Of a stretch of 64,000 nucleotides of DNA, positions 43,841 through 53,673 are shown piece after piece. The stretch is from Firmicutes bacterium UBA5227 (GTDB lineage: Bacteria; Bacillota; Clostridia; Tissierellales; Sedimentibacteraceae). A model generated the notes under the pieces. That model saw only the letters and a program-made list of their open reading frames with translations. It did not search any database and had not been told where the DNA came from. The position numbers were made by a program, and so were the translations under genes. The stretch's first letter is position 1. Each line of letters begins with the position of its first letter. The stretch covers positions 34,468 to 98,467 of the forward strand of contig DHUT01000078.1 of assembly GCA_002409285.1 (NCBI GenBank). The letters run 5' to 3'.

Positions 43841-45559
43841 TTAAATTTTATCATTATAAATAGCTAACTGATCTCCTCCGTTTCTCTTAGCCTGATACAA
43901 TGCTGAATCCGCCATTTCGAAGTAATCCTCATATGTCTTTGATTCATAAACAAAGACTGCACCCATGCTTATGGTGGCATTTACATCTCCTGTTTCTTTA
44001 CTTATTGTAGCGCGAAGCTGCATGAATTTTAATTGTATAAATTCTACTGAAGCTATATCATTTAAATAAACACAAAATTCGTCTCCTCCAATACGACCGA
44101 TAATATCATAGTTCCTAAATGTACTTTTTAAGCTTCCGGCTATTCCTTCCAGGACACTGTCGCCAGTCAGATGCCCAAAGTTGTCATTTATATACTTAAA
44201 ATTATCACAATCCATTAAGATTAAAACATCTGTTTTAATTTCATCTTTTGACTTTATTCTTTCAGCAATCAGTTCTTTCGTTGTTATGGCATTATATATC
44301 CCTGTTAATCCATCTGTCTGGGATTTTATAATGAGCTCTTCTTTTTTTGTCGCATACTCTGTTATATCAATTAATTTTCCTATTATCGAATCCCTTTTCC
44401 CTTTGTTGTCATATACAATTAAATTAACAGTTTTAAATACACCTGTTTCACCATTTGCAAGAGGTAGCTTTACCGTTGATGAAATTACATCAAAAGTATT
44501 GTCTGATAAAATATCTTTAAGTATTTCTGCAACTTCGTTATTTACTGCTTCACTACCAAATAATTTAACACACTCTTCAGACAGCTCCAGGCAATCATCA
44601 GCTACCGAATACTCATAAAGATATTCATTGGAAATTTGTGATAATATTTCATTTCTTCTGTTCTGCATTATAAGACTGCGATTTGTATTTATATAAGAAA
44701 CTATGCTGAACAACAGTATGCATATGATTCCGAAAGCAATAGTCAAAACTTCCTTGCCATAGGCGCCCATAATCATAGAAATAGTTATATTCCTGTCTAT
44801 ATGCAATGTACCATCCAGAATCAAATTTTGCATGCGCTCTTCACTTATTTCATTTATTGATTTATTTATAATAGATAATAATAAATCGTTTTTTTTAACA
44901 AATCCAAAACAATATTCCCTTTCTTCCTTCTCATTGGGAATTGTGATAATGTTTTTAAAATTATTTTGTATTGTATAAAATGATACTGAGTATGCATTGC
45001 CATATCCGTAATCTGCCTTTCCTGCTTCAACGGCATTTAAGCTTTCCTCCCTTGAATCGAAATAAATTGAATTTTCCTCTTTTATACCCTGAGGAAGTGC
45101 ACTTCCCTTTACGGCTGCATATATTTTATCATCAAGGTTATTGGAATCCAACGAAGAATTAATATATAGTATTGTTTTGGACTTTAAATATGGTTGAGAT
45201 AAAACCATATCGTCAGGAGCGTAATTACTGGGCATACCAACAAAGATATCAAAATCACTTTTAAGTGCTTCCTCAGGAGATGGATAAATATTATACTCAA
45301 AAACAAGTCCTGTCATCCTTGATATTTCTTCAGCAACATTTTTAGCAATTCCAAGTACCTGACCATTGGAATTTGAATATATAATAGGAGCTGCACCTTG
45401 AGCAGATACAGCTTTTACTATCTTCTTTTCTGCCACATAAGCTTTTTCCTCATCAGTTAAAACTAAAGAGGCTTCTGCCACATTAAAAGAACTTATAATG
45501 AAAGACAAAATCAAAATCGCTACCAAAAATTTCACAAATATCTGTTTATATCTATACAT
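43841..45559 (-). CDS. Diguanylate cyclase with extracellular solute-binding sensor
   Basis: 572 residues: signal peptide, an SBP_bac_3-type sensor (about 35-255) outside the cell, a membrane helix (about 268-290), a PAS-like segment, and a GGDEF domain with the active motif RIGGDEFCVYL near residue 490. An RxxD product-inhibition site (RNYD) lies five residues upstream. It should make cyclic di-GMP in response to a bound amino acid or similar ligand. AGAGG precedes the ATG. It is monocistronic. Confidence 0.9.
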   Translation of the reverse strand: MYRYKQIFVKFLVAILILSFIISSFNVAEASLVLTDEEKAYVAEKKIVKAVSAQGAAPIIYSNSNGQVLGIAKNVAEEISRMTGLVFEYNIYPSPEEALKSDFDIFVGMPSNYAPDDMVLSQPYLKSKTILYINSSLDSNNLDDKIYAAVKGSALPQGIKEENSIYFDSREESLNAVEAGKADYGYGNAYSVSFYTIQNNFKNIITIPNEKEEREYCFGFVKKNDLLLSIINKSINEISEERMQNLILDGTLHIDRNITISMIMGAYGKEVLTIAFGIICILLFSIVSYINTNRSLIMQNRRNEILSQISNEYLYEYSVADDCLELSEECVKLFGSEAVNNEVAEILKDILSDNTFDVISSTVKLPLANGETGVFKTVNLIVYDNKGKRDSIIGKLIDITEYATKKEELIIKSQTDGLTGIYNAITTKELIAERIKSKDEIKTDVLILMDCDNFKYINDNFGHLTGDSVLEGIAGSLKSTFRNYDIIGRIGGDEFCVYLNDIASVEFIQLKFMQLRATISKETGDVNATISMGAVFVYESKTYEDYFEMADSALYQAKRNGGDQLAIYNDKI

Positions 45560-45888
45560 ACCAGCCTCTTAATTTAGATCAACAATTACTTTATTTTTTC
45601 AAATTTTACCATATATTTTATAATATCATAAGATCCAATATTCTTCAACAAAATAACTGTGGATGGTGGATATTTAATAGACATTGAGGACATTTCAGGC
45701 GTCTTTGGTTGTTCAGGGAACTTTTTATCACCTTGTAAATATGTTTAGAAAAATTTCGTTTATTTATAGTTTTGGATACTATTGATAGAGAAATTGTGCA
45801 TAATAAGGATAGTTTTTTAAAAAAAAAATTTTTCATCTTAATGCCTGATGCCTTCTAAGGTCTAACGATTTCTATGTTGTACAATTTT
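45560..45888. other. AT-rich intergenic stretch
   Basis: No gene is recognised here. Short open stretches exist on both strands (one of 63 codons on the minus strand, 45645-45836), but none has a ribosome site or family features. A 22-codon plus-strand fragment near 45660 might be a gene remnant. Confidence 0.5.
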
Positions 45889-45917
45889 TTGACAAGAATT
45901 TGGGAATGTGTTATCAT
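45889..45917 (+). promoter_or_regulatory. Promoter of the opuA operon
   Basis: TTGACA (45889-45894), a 17-nt spacer and TATCAT (45912-45917). The message would start about 36 nt before the opuAA ATG. Confidence 0.75.
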
Positions 45918-45960
45918 AGCACTTTATAATTTTTAACCCTGAAAAAGGAGCATGATAAAT

Positions 45961-47148
45961 ATGGGGAAAATTAGAACCAAAAATCTCACAAAGATTTTCG
46001 GGAAGAAGACGAAATATGCTTTGAGTATGTTCGAACAGAAAAAATCAAAAGAAGAAATTTTCGAAGCCACAGGTGCGACTGTGGGAGTTAACAATGTTAA
46101 CTTAGAGATTAATGAAAATGAAATTTTTGTTATCATGGGTCTGTCTGGCAGTGGAAAATCAACTCTTGTCCGATTGTTGAATAGATTGATTCAACCTACT
46201 GCAGGAGAAATATATATTGATGATGTGAATATTTCGAAATTAGATAAGGAAGGGTTGCGTGAAGTAAGACGCACCAAAATTAACATGGTATTTCAAAACT
46301 TTGCTCTTTTCCCTCATCGAACCATACTTGAAAATACCGAATATGGACTGGAGCTTCGCGGAATTGATAAAAAAGAACGTAGTGAAAGAGCAGAAAAAGC
46401 ATTAGAAAATTCAGGTTTACTTAGCTTTAAAGATCAATATCCAGATCAGCTTTCTGGTGGCATGCAACAGCGTGTGGGTATTGCCCGTGCTTTAGCCAAT
46501 GATCCCGAAATCCTATTGATGGATGAAGCCTTTTCTGCACTGGATCCGTTAATCCGCCGTGAAATGCAGGATGAATTAATTAGTCTACAAAATACAGTTA
46601 AAAAAACAATTATATTTATCACTCATGATTTAAATGAAGCATTGAGAATAGGCGACCGCATAGCCATTATGAAAGACGGTGAGATTGTCCAAATCGGAAC
46701 CGGAGAAGAAATATTGACACATCCTGCAAATGAATATGTCCGTGACTTCGTTGAAGAAGTTGATCGTTCCAAAGTATTAACCGCTGCAAATATTATGGTG
46801 CCGGCGATTATGGTTAACATTGATAATGATGGACCAAGCGCTATTTTGAACCGGATGAATCGTAAAGATGTGGATTTATTGTTAGCCGTTAATCGTGAAG
46901 GTAAATTATTAGGTTATCTAAATGCAGAGGATGTATTGGAAACTAAGCGAACAGGAAATAAAGCTGAATCAGCTGTAAACTCAAATGTGACCCGTGTTGA
47001 TAAAGATACGTTAGTGGTTGACTTGTTTGAAGTGGGTAATCAATCTCCTGCTCCAATTGTAGTAGTCGATGGCGAACGATTATTAGGTGTTATCCCGCAT
47101 GGAAGGATTATTGATGCTTTAGCTAAAACAAGTGAGGTGAAAAAATAA
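45961..47148 (+). CDS. opuAA: Glycine betaine ABC transporter ATP-binding protein
   Basis: 395 residues: an ATPase domain (Walker [11 protein letters not shown]-loop [11 protein letters not shown], signature [10 protein letters not shown], Walker [13 protein letters not shown]) followed by tandem CBS domains (about 275-390), which in OpuA sense ionic strength. It drives osmoprotectant uptake. The ATG at 45961 is chosen because AGGAG lies 10 nt upstream; the ATG at 45952 is almost on top of it. Confidence 0.93.
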   Translation: MGKIRTKNLTKIFGKKTKYALSMFEQKKSKEEIFEATGATVGVNNVNLEINENEIFVIMGLSGSGKSTLVRLLNRLIQPTAGEIYIDDVNISKLDKEGLREVRRTKINMVFQNFALFPHRTILENTEYGLELRGIDKKERSERAEKALENSGLLSFKDQYPDQLSGGMQQRVGIARALANDPEILLMDEAFSALDPLIRREMQDELISLQNTVKKTIIFITHDLNEALRIGDRIAIMKDGEIVQIGTGEEILTHPANEYVRDFVEEVDRSKVLTAANIMVPAIMVNIDNDGPSAILNRMNRKDVDLLLAVNREGKLLGYLNAEDVLETKRTGNKAESAVNSNVTRVDKDTLVVDLFEVGNQSPAPIVVVDGERLLGVIPHGRIIDALAKTSEVKK

Positions 47149-48863
47149 TGACATTTTTACAGACGCCACTTCCTTTGGCTGAATTGATTGAAAGATTTAC
47201 CAGTTGGTTAACGGCTACATTTGCAGGCTTTTTTGCTTTTATTCAAGCAGCTGGCAGTACTATGATGAATGGGACGGTTGAGACTTTACTTATAATTCCA
47301 CCACTTATTTTTATAATCCTGTTATCTATCATTATATATTTTGTATCAAACAAAAAAATTGGTTTAACCTCTTTTGCCTTTATTGGTCTTCTTTTTGTGC
47401 TAAACCAGGGATTATGGATTAATTTAATTAACACCCTTACATTGGTTATTGTTGCAACAATAATTTCAGTTATATTGGGTATACCGTTAGGTATTTGGAT
47501 GTCAAAAAGTGAACGTGCTCAGGAGGTCATTACACCAATTCTTGACTTCATGCAGACTATGCCTTCCTTTGTTTACTTAATTCCAGCCGTTGCCTTCTTT
47601 GGTATTGGTATGGTGCCAGGTGTTTTCGCATCTGTTATTTTTGCTTTGCCGCCGACCGTACGGTTCACAAATTTAGGTATACGTCAAATACCTGAGGAAT
47701 TAACCGAAGCTTCCGACTCATTTGGTAGTACCGGTTGGCAAAAAATGATTAAACTTGAGTTGCCACTGGCTAAAAATACGATTTTTGCAGGAATCAACCA
47801 GACCACAATGTTGGCTTTGTCGATGGTCGTTACAGCTTCAATGATTGGTGCTCCAGGGCTAGGAGAAGGAGTGTTACAGGCACTACAAAGAGCAGAGGTA
47901 GGAAATGGATTTGTTAATGGTTCAGCTTTAGTTATCTTAGCAATCATCATTGACCGCTTTACTCAAAATGTCAACAAAACTGACAGGGCAACAAGTCCTA
48001 AACAGGCTAAAAAAAGGCAACGCGCCATATTGGCAGGATCTTTAGCAGTCATTTTATTCTTGGTAAGTGGCACAATTTATTATTCTCTTGATCAAGATAA
48101 TGATAAAACAGTTACCTTAGCTAGTGTTCAATGGGATAGTGAAATTGCTTCCGCCAATGTGATAAAAATTGTTTTAGAGGATTTGGGATATACGGTTAAA
48201 ATCTCTGAGCTCGATCCGGCTATTGTATTCAGCTCGATTGCCAGCGGTACAGCAGATGCCACAGTAGCTCCATGGTTACCTGATTCACACGGTTTTTTAT
48301 ATGAACAATATGGTGACCAAATGATTAACCTTGGGCCTAATTTGGAAGGTGCTATTAACGGGATAACCGTGCCTGCCTACATGGATATCAATTCTATAGC
48401 CGATTTAACGGATGAAGCGAATAAAACTATTACAGGAATTGAGCCGGGAGCAGGTATCACCGCTTTGGCCCGGGAACTAATGAATGATTATGAAAATTTA
48501 AGTGACTGGGCATTAACCACGTCATCCACAGGTGCCATGCTGGCAGAGCTGGACAAAGCCATAGCCAGTAAAGAAGACTTTATTACAACCGGCTGGAAAC
48601 CTCATTGGATGTATGAAAAATACGATTTGAAGATCTTAGAAGATCCTAAGCTGACTATGGGTGAAGGTGAGTTTGTCGTCTCATTTGCCAGAGAAGGTCT
48701 TGAAGAAGATATGCCTGAAGTTTATCGTGTAATAGATAACTTTAACTGGACTGTTGAAGATATGCAAAGTGTCATGTTAGAACTTCAAGATGTTGGTCCA
48801 ACCGTTGCTGCTCAAAACTGGATTGATAAAAATCCAGAAAAGGTTGCAAGCTGGATTGAATAA
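47148..48863 (+). CDS. opuABC: Glycine betaine transporter permease - binding protein fusion
   Basis: 571 residues. The N-terminal half is an OpuAB/ProW permease with several membrane helices (EELTEASDSFGSTGWQKMIKLELP is the EAA loop). The C-terminal half, after a helix near residues 290-312, is an OpuAC/ProX binding domain (LASVQWDSEIASANVIK; ATVAPWLPDSHGFL with aromatic cage residues). This fused form is known from Lactococcus OpuA. It overlaps opuAA by 1 nt, with GAGGTG 8 nt upstream. Confidence 0.93.
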   Translation: MTFLQTPLPLAELIERFTSWLTATFAGFFAFIQAAGSTMMNGTVETLLIIPPLIFIILLSIIIYFVSNKKIGLTSFAFIGLLFVLNQGLWINLINTLTLVIVATIISVILGIPLGIWMSKSERAQEVITPILDFMQTMPSFVYLIPAVAFFGIGMVPGVFASVIFALPPTVRFTNLGIRQIPEELTEASDSFGSTGWQKMIKLELPLAKNTIFAGINQTTMLALSMVVTASMIGAPGLGEGVLQALQRAEVGNGFVNGSALVILAIIIDRFTQNVNKTDRATSPKQAKKRQRAILAGSLAVILFLVSGTIYYSLDQDNDKTVTLASVQWDSEIASANVIKIVLEDLGYTVKISELDPAIVFSSIASGTADATVAPWLPDSHGFLYEQYGDQMINLGPNLEGAINGITVPAYMDINSIADLTDEANKTITGIEPGAGITALARELMNDYENLSDWALTTSSTGAMLAELDKAIASKEDFITTGWKPHWMYEKYDLKILEDPKLTMGEGEFVVSFAREGLEEDMPEVYRVIDNFNWTVEDMQSVMLELQDVGPTVAAQNWIDKNPEKVASWIE

Positions 48864-48905
48864 ATATATATTTAAATCATAGTTTCTTAAAAGATAAATT
48901 GTGGG

Positions 48906-48957
48906 AGCATCCCTGATTGCTGTGTCGTAACACAGTTGTCTTTACAAGGATGCTTTT
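48906..48957 (+). terminator. Terminator of the opuA operon
   Basis: AGCATCC (48906-48912) pairs with GGATGCT (48948-48954), with an inner CTGTG/CACAG stem, followed by a short T-run and then C. Confidence 0.65.
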
Positions 48958-49012
48958 CCCCCTTATCCTGAGATGTCATCAATGGCAACTAAATAACAGC
49001 AGCGATATCAGC

Positions 49013-49723
49013 CTAATCTTCATATATTTCTTTAGGTCCGGATATAGATGAAGAGATTGCTCTTTCTACTGATGCAATGGCTCTTTCTTTATCGCAGCTT
49101 TTCAGAGCATTTAATGTTTCCTGTGCACTTCTGCAAACAACCTCATTTCCGTATTTTTGTATAAATCTTATCCAAAGCTGTATAACCGGAATGCGAAAAG
49201 AACGATATATTAATGGAAGCAGTGTGTTTTGGCTCGTCATTGCCAATTCGTGATAGAAAGAGAAGGCTGCATCAGCCGCCTTTTCACTATTAGCATTTAA
49301 AGTCTGCATTTCTGTTAAACATTGCTCCAAAGCAGCTACATTTTCTTTCGTGTGCCTCTCCACAGATAATTCTACTGCTAATTTATCTACAATTAACTTC
49401 ATTTCCAATATTGAGCGAATTTCATCCTTGTTCAGTTGTCCGCCATTATAATTCATAATAGAAAGAAGCGTTTCAGTAGTGCCATAACGTCTATAATCTA
49501 TTACAAATACTCCTGAACGGGGCTTTACCTCCAAAAATCCTTTTCTGGAAAGTTCAGAAATTCCGCTGTTTACCACTGCTCTGCTGACCTGCATCTGTTC
49601 AGCCAAAATCCGCTCAGGTGGAAGTTTTTCTCCAATTTTTAATTTTCCCGATAGAATCATAGTTTCTATTTCCCTTACAAATATTTCCTTTAATGTAGGG
49701 GCTTTTATTTTTGTAAAATCCAT
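49013..49723 (-). CDS. FadR-type GntR regulator
   Basis: 236 residues: a GntR winged helix (IKAPTLKEIFVREIETMILSGKLKIGEKLPPERILAEQMQVSR) and an all-helical FCD effector domain, which often binds an organic acid. The ATG at 49723 is chosen with AAGGAG 5 nt upstream. It is divergent from the hypB operon, and TGGTAT/ACCA sites lie beside both promoters, so it probably controls itself and that operon. Confidence 0.87.
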   Translation of the reverse strand: MDFTKIKAPTLKEIFVREIETMILSGKLKIGEKLPPERILAEQMQVSRAVVNSGISELSRKGFLEVKPRSGVFVIDYRRYGTTETLLSIMNYNGGQLNKDEIRSILEMKLIVDKLAVELSVERHTKENVAALEQCLTEMQTLNANSEKAADAAFSFYHELAMTSQNTLLPLIYRSFRIPVIQLWIRFIQKYGNEVVCRSAQETLNALKSCDKERAIASVERAISSSISGPKEIYED

Positions 49724-49753
49724 TTGTTCTCCTTTTTGCAAAACAATCCAAAC

Positions 49754-49770
49754 TGGTATAACCAATACCA
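49754..49770. promoter_or_regulatory. GntR operator at its own promoter
   Basis: TGGTATAACCAATACCA contains inverted TGGTAT and ATACCA halves. It directly abuts the -10 box of the regulator promoter. Confidence 0.6.
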
Positions 49771-49799
49771 AAAATATCATATTTCAGATAAAAAATCAA
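49771..49799 (-). promoter_or_regulatory. Promoter of the GntR gene
   Basis: TTGATT (49794-49799), a 17-nt spacer and TATTTT (49771-49776) on the minus strand. Confidence 0.5.
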
Positions 49800-49833
49800 T
49801 TATTATTTAAAGATAGTAAAGATAGATAAATAC

Positions 49834-49862
49834 TTGACAAACCTTCTAATTTTTTATAAAAT
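49834..49862 (+). promoter_or_regulatory. Promoter of the hypB operon
   Basis: TTGACA (49834-49839), a 17-nt spacer and TAAAAT (49857-49862). The predicted start is near 49869, just before the TGGTATGACCA site. Confidence 0.75.
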
Positions 49863-49879
49863 ACATTTAACTGTACTAC

Positions 49880-49890
49880 TGGTATGACCA
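49880..49890. promoter_or_regulatory. GntR operator at the hypB promoter
   Basis: TGGTATGACCA, with the TGGT-N3-ACCA pattern and a TGGTAT half shared with the site at 49754-49770. It lies about 12 nt after the predicted start and would block transcription when bound. Confidence 0.55.
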
Positions 49891-49931
49891 AAATATAAAT
49901 TTCAACATGGTACTCACGAAAGGAGAAAGTT

Positions 49932-50594
49932 GTGAAAGAATTTCGGGTTTTAGAAATTAAGGAAAGTATATTTGAGGACAACAACAAGGATGCACAGCTG
50001 CTAAGGGAACAGCTGAAAAATGATAATACATTTTTGCTGAATCTGATGAGTTCTCCCGGTGCAGGAAAAACGACTACACTGGTAAATACTATTAATCGTC
50101 TCAAGAATAAGCTTAGCATTGCGGTTATGGAGGCAGATATAGATTCTGATGTGGATGCAAGAACTATTTCCGAAACAGGTGTAAAGGTAATTCAGTTACA
50201 TACAGGTGGCATGTGTCATTTGGATGCAGACATGACCAGACAAGGGCTGAAGGGACTGGATGCAAAGGGAACTGACCTGGTGTTTTTGGAGAATGTAGGG
50301 AATCTGGTATGTCCTGCGGAATTTGATACAGGATCCACAAAAAATGCGATGATACTGAGCATTCCTGAAGGTGATGACAAGCCCTTGAAATATCCATTGA
50401 TGTTTCAGATATCTGATGTTTTGATTATTAATAAAATAGACGCAATGGAAGTGTTTGATTTTAACATGGAGCTTTGCATAGAAAGAGTTAAAAAATTGAA
50501 TCCGGATATAGAAGTATTCCCAATTTCCGCTAAAACGGGTGAGGGTATGGAAGCGTGGACTGAATGGTTATATAAAGAGATCAAAGGAGAGTAA
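49932..50594 (+). CDS. hypB: Nickel-insertion GTPase HypB
   Basis: 220 residues of the SIMIBI-class GTPase HypB: G1 SSPGAGKTT, GGMCHLDADM with the Cys/His metal site, FLENVGNLVCPAEFD and NKID. There is no His-rich nickel-storage N-terminus. With HypA it delivers nickel to hydrogenase or other nickel enzymes. It starts at GTG with AAAGGAG 6 nt upstream and is first gene of a three-gene operon with the Fe-S flavoprotein and hypA. Confidence 0.92.
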   Translation: MKEFRVLEIKESIFEDNNKDAQLLREQLKNDNTFLLNLMSSPGAGKTTTLVNTINRLKNKLSIAVMEADIDSDVDARTISETGVKVIQLHTGGMCHLDADMTRQGLKGLDAKGTDLVFLENVGNLVCPAEFDTGSTKNAMILSIPEGDDKPLKYPLMFQISDVLIINKIDAMEVFDFNMELCIERVKKLNPDIEVFPISAKTGEGMEAWTEWLYKEIKGE

Positions 50595-50598
50595 AGCT

Positions 50599-53328
50599 AT
50601 GGAGCAATCAATTACAAAGATGTATTTTCCGGAAGGATATAAATGCAAGTATAACGAGAAAGTAATGGCTTTTGCAAATATGCTGGGTAGAAAAAATCCC
50701 GAAAAGGACAGCTACCAATGGGACGATCCCGAGTATGTTATCCTGGAGGCTGGTGTTGACGATGATATGGCTGAAGTTGGTCTTGCCATGGGGTATTTTA
50801 CTAAAAGAACTGCCCGAGAAATGGCTGAGATCATGGGAAAATCCGAAGAATACTGCCATGAGCAGATGATGAAGCTTGCTATATATGGAACTTGCTTTGT
50901 AAATGTTATCGACGGAGTTGATACCTTTTGGCATGCAGAGAGCTGGATACCCGGCATCATGGAGATGATTGTAAATAATCTTGAGGTTGTAGAAAAATAT
51001 CCCGTTGTAGCCTATGCCATGGAGGCATACGGAAGGGTACGTGGTCCTATGAGCTCAGGCATGTTTCCTCCCGGAATCGGCCTTATGAGAGTAATTCCCA
51101 TTGAAACAGCAATAGACGGCAACAGCAGAAAGGCCAGTTATGAAGAAGTTTCCAAATATTTAAATGATAATACTATTTTTTCTTGTTCACCCTGCTCTTG
51201 TCGTACTGACAGAGAAGCAATGGGAGAGGGCTGCGGTCATCTGAAGGAAGACATGTGTATACAGATGGGACATGCAGCAGAATACTATATACGTACAGGG
51301 CGTGGTCGTGAAATCACAAGAGAAGAAGCCTTTGAAATCATTAAAAGGGCTGAAGAAAATGGACTTATGCATCAAATTCCAAACATTGACGGATCAGGTA
51401 AAACTCATGCTATTTGTAACTGCTGCGGATGCTCCTGTTTATCTCTGCGTTCTGGAACCATGTACAAAAATGTGGATATGGTCCGCTCCAACTATGTTTC
51501 TGAGGTGGACAAGGATAAATGTGTTGCATGTGGTCAATGTGTGGAAAATTGTCCTATGAATGCCTTAAAGTTAGGTCAGAAATTATGTTCCAGCAAACCT
51601 GTTACAGAAGATATAACAACCCGTTATACCCCGAGAAATAATGACTGGACTGAAAAAGACTGGAATCCTGATTACAGAATAAATCGCCAGGAAGTCGTAG
51701 ATACAGGTACAGCTCCATGTAAAACCAATTGTCCCGCTCACATCGCAGTACAGGGTTATATAAAGCTGGCTGCTCAAGGAAAGTACATGGAGGCTCTTGA
51801 ACTGATTAAAAAGGAGAATCCTTTCCCGGCTGTTTGTGGGTATGTCTGCAACAAACGTTGTGAAGATGCCTGCACCCGAGGTGATCTGGATGAGCCTATC
51901 GCAATCGATGATATTAAACGTTTTATTGCAAACCAGGATTTAAACAAAGAAACCAGGTTTATACCAAAGAAACGTCATGATTACAGCGATAAAAAAGTTG
52001 CCGTTGTAGGATCCGGTCCTGCAGGATTATCCTGTGCATATTATTTAGCCGTTGATGGATATAGTGTAACAGTCTTTGAAAAAGAAAGCGTAGTAGGCGG
52101 AATGCTGACTCTTGGAATTCCTTCCTTTGTTCTTGAAAAGAAAATTGTAGAAGCAGAAATAGATATTTTAAGGGAACTGGGTGTTACTTTTAAAACAGGA
52201 ACAGAAGTAGGAAAGGACATCACTCTGAATCAGTTGAGGGAAAGCGGATATAATGCTTTTTACCTGGCAATCGGCGCTCAAAAGGGACGAAAGATAGGTG
52301 TAGATGGAGAGGACTATGAAGGTGTGATTTCCGGGATAGAATTTCTTTCTTCTGTCAGCCAGAATGAAACCGAAACTGTTTCCGGCAACGTGGTAGTAAT
52401 CGGCGGCGGCAATGTTGCCATCGACGTAGCTCGCGTGGCTGTTCGTGCAGGCGGAAAAAATGTCAGCATGTTTTGTCTGGAAAACAGAGAACAAATGCCG
52501 GCTCTTGACGAAGAAATTGAAGTGGCCGAAAGCGAAGACATAATAATCAATAACTCTTGGGGACCTAAGCGTATTATCGGTGAAAACGGAAAGGTAACCG
52601 GAATTGAATTTATGCGCTGCATAAGTGTATTTGATGAAAATGGACGCTTTGCTCCTAAGTATGATGAAACTGATACTATGCTGATAAAAGCAGACTTTAT
52701 CTTGCTATCCGTAGGGCAGTCTATTGATTGGGGTAATATTTTGGAAGGCAGTCAAGCTGTTTTAAATCCTAATAATACAATCAAGATCGATGAAATAACC
52801 TTTCAGACAAACCAACCCGATGTATTTGCAGGTGGCGACGCTGTTACAGGACCTCGTTTTGCAATTGATGCAATTGCAGCAGGAAAACAGGCAGCTATTT
52901 CTATTCATCGCTTTGTACAGACAGGACAGGATTTACGATTTGGCAGAAATCCCCGCAAATACATTGAATTAGATAAGGAAGCAGTTGTTATTGACAGCTT
53001 TGATACAACTCCAAGACAGAGAGCAGCAAAAGTTGATGGTCAGGAAGCTAAGAAAACTTTCCGTGATATTCGTGGTTCTCTTACTGAGGAACAGATGCTG
53101 AAAGAAACTGAGCGCTGCCTTGGCTGCGGTGCTACTGTAGTGGATGAATACATGTGTGTAGGCTGCGGTATGTGTGTCACAAAATGTAAATTTGATGCTG
53201 TCAAGCTAAAACGTGTTTATGACGGCGAGGGTGTGGAGTTCATGAAAATGAAAAAAGCCGTTGTACCGCACGTTATTAAACGTAAAGTAAAGGTAACTGC
53301 AAAAAAAATACTTGGAGGAACAAAATAG
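50599..53328 (+). CDS. Fe-S flavoprotein: novel Cys-rich N-domain fused to a GltD-like NAD(P)H oxidoreductase
   Basis: 909 residues. About 1-300 is a less known domain with many cysteines (FSCSPCSCRTDREAMGEGCGH and CNCCGCSC). A ferredoxin motif CVACGQCVENCP follows near 310. Then comes a GltD/DPYD-type unit: an Fe-S helical part (CPAHIAVQGYIKLAAQGKY, CGYVCNKRCEDACTRG), an FAD motif GSGPAGLSCAYYL and an NAD(P) motif GGGNVAIDVARVA. The C-terminus has another Cys cluster (CLGCG, CVGCGMCVTKCKF). It probably moves electrons from NAD(P)H to an Fe-S partner. GGAG precedes the ATG at 50599. It lies 4 nt after hypB and 3 nt before hypA, so a nickel enzyme link is likely but unproven. Confidence 0.82.
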   Translation: MEQSITKMYFPEGYKCKYNEKVMAFANMLGRKNPEKDSYQWDDPEYVILEAGVDDDMAEVGLAMGYFTKRTAREMAEIMGKSEEYCHEQMMKLAIYGTCFVNVIDGVDTFWHAESWIPGIMEMIVNNLEVVEKYPVVAYAMEAYGRVRGPMSSGMFPPGIGLMRVIPIETAIDGNSRKASYEEVSKYLNDNTIFSCSPCSCRTDREAMGEGCGHLKEDMCIQMGHAAEYYIRTGRGREITREEAFEIIKRAEENGLMHQIPNIDGSGKTHAICNCCGCSCLSLRSGTMYKNVDMVRSNYVSEVDKDKCVACGQCVENCPMNALKLGQKLCSSKPVTEDITTRYTPRNNDWTEKDWNPDYRINRQEVVDTGTAPCKTNCPAHIAVQGYIKLAAQGKYMEALELIKKENPFPAVCGYVCNKRCEDACTRGDLDEPIAIDDIKRFIANQDLNKETRFIPKKRHDYSDKKVAVVGSGPAGLSCAYYLAVDGYSVTVFEKESVVGGMLTLGIPSFVLEKKIVEAEIDILRELGVTFKTGTEVGKDITLNQLRESGYNAFYLAIGAQKGRKIGVDGEDYEGVISGIEFLSSVSQNETETVSGNVVVIGGGNVAIDVARVAVRAGGKNVSMFCLENREQMPALDEEIEVAESEDIIINNSWGPKRIIGENGKVTGIEFMRCISVFDENGRFAPKYDETDTMLIKADFILLSVGQSIDWGNILEGSQAVLNPNNTIKIDEITFQTNQPDVFAGGDAVTGPRFAIDAIAAGKQAAISIHRFVQTGQDLRFGRNPRKYIELDKEAVVIDSFDTTPRQRAAKVDGQEAKKTFRDIRGSLTEEQMLKETERCLGCGATVVDEYMCVGCGMCVTKCKFDAVKLKRVYDGEGVEFMKMKKAVVPHVIKRKVKVTAKKILGGTK

Positions 53329-53331
53329 TCC

Positions 53332-53673
53332 ATGCATGAGTTAAGTATTGTATACCATATTGTAGATCAGGTGCTGAAGGTTGCAGAAGAAAATCAAATA
53401 ACAGAGGTTGAATCAATTGTACTTCAGGTGGGAGAATTAGCTTCCGTGATTCCAAGATATCTCCATGCCTGCTTCCCTGTGGCAGTAGATGGTACCATGC
53501 TTGAAAACACCAAGTTAGAAATAGAAATCCTCACAGCCAACGGAATATGCAAAAACTGCGGAAATGTATATCCATTATTGGAAAACTTAAATCTATGTCC
53601 TGAGTGTAAATCCGAAGAATTTGAGATGATCAGCGGCAGGGGGTTTTATCTGAAAGAAATCAGGGCATGTTGA
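53332..53673 (+). CDS. hypA: Nickel metallochaperone HypA
   Basis: 113 residues: N-terminal nickel site MHELS, VLQVGELASV, and the zinc site CKNC ... CPEC (about residues 74-93). It works with HypB in nickel insertion. GGAGG lies 13 nt before the ATG, a long spacing. It is the last gene of the operon, followed by a strong terminator. Confidence 0.92.
   Translation: MHELSIVYHIVDQVLKVAEENQITEVESIVLQVGELASVIPRYLHACFPVAVDGTMLENTKLEIEILTANGICKNCGNVYPLLENLNLCPECKSEEFEMISGRGFYLKEIRAC

Noticed and set aside
45645..45836. 63-codon minus-strand ORF in the gap before opuAA
   Set aside because: AT-driven, Lys/Phe-rich start, no ribosome site and no family features.
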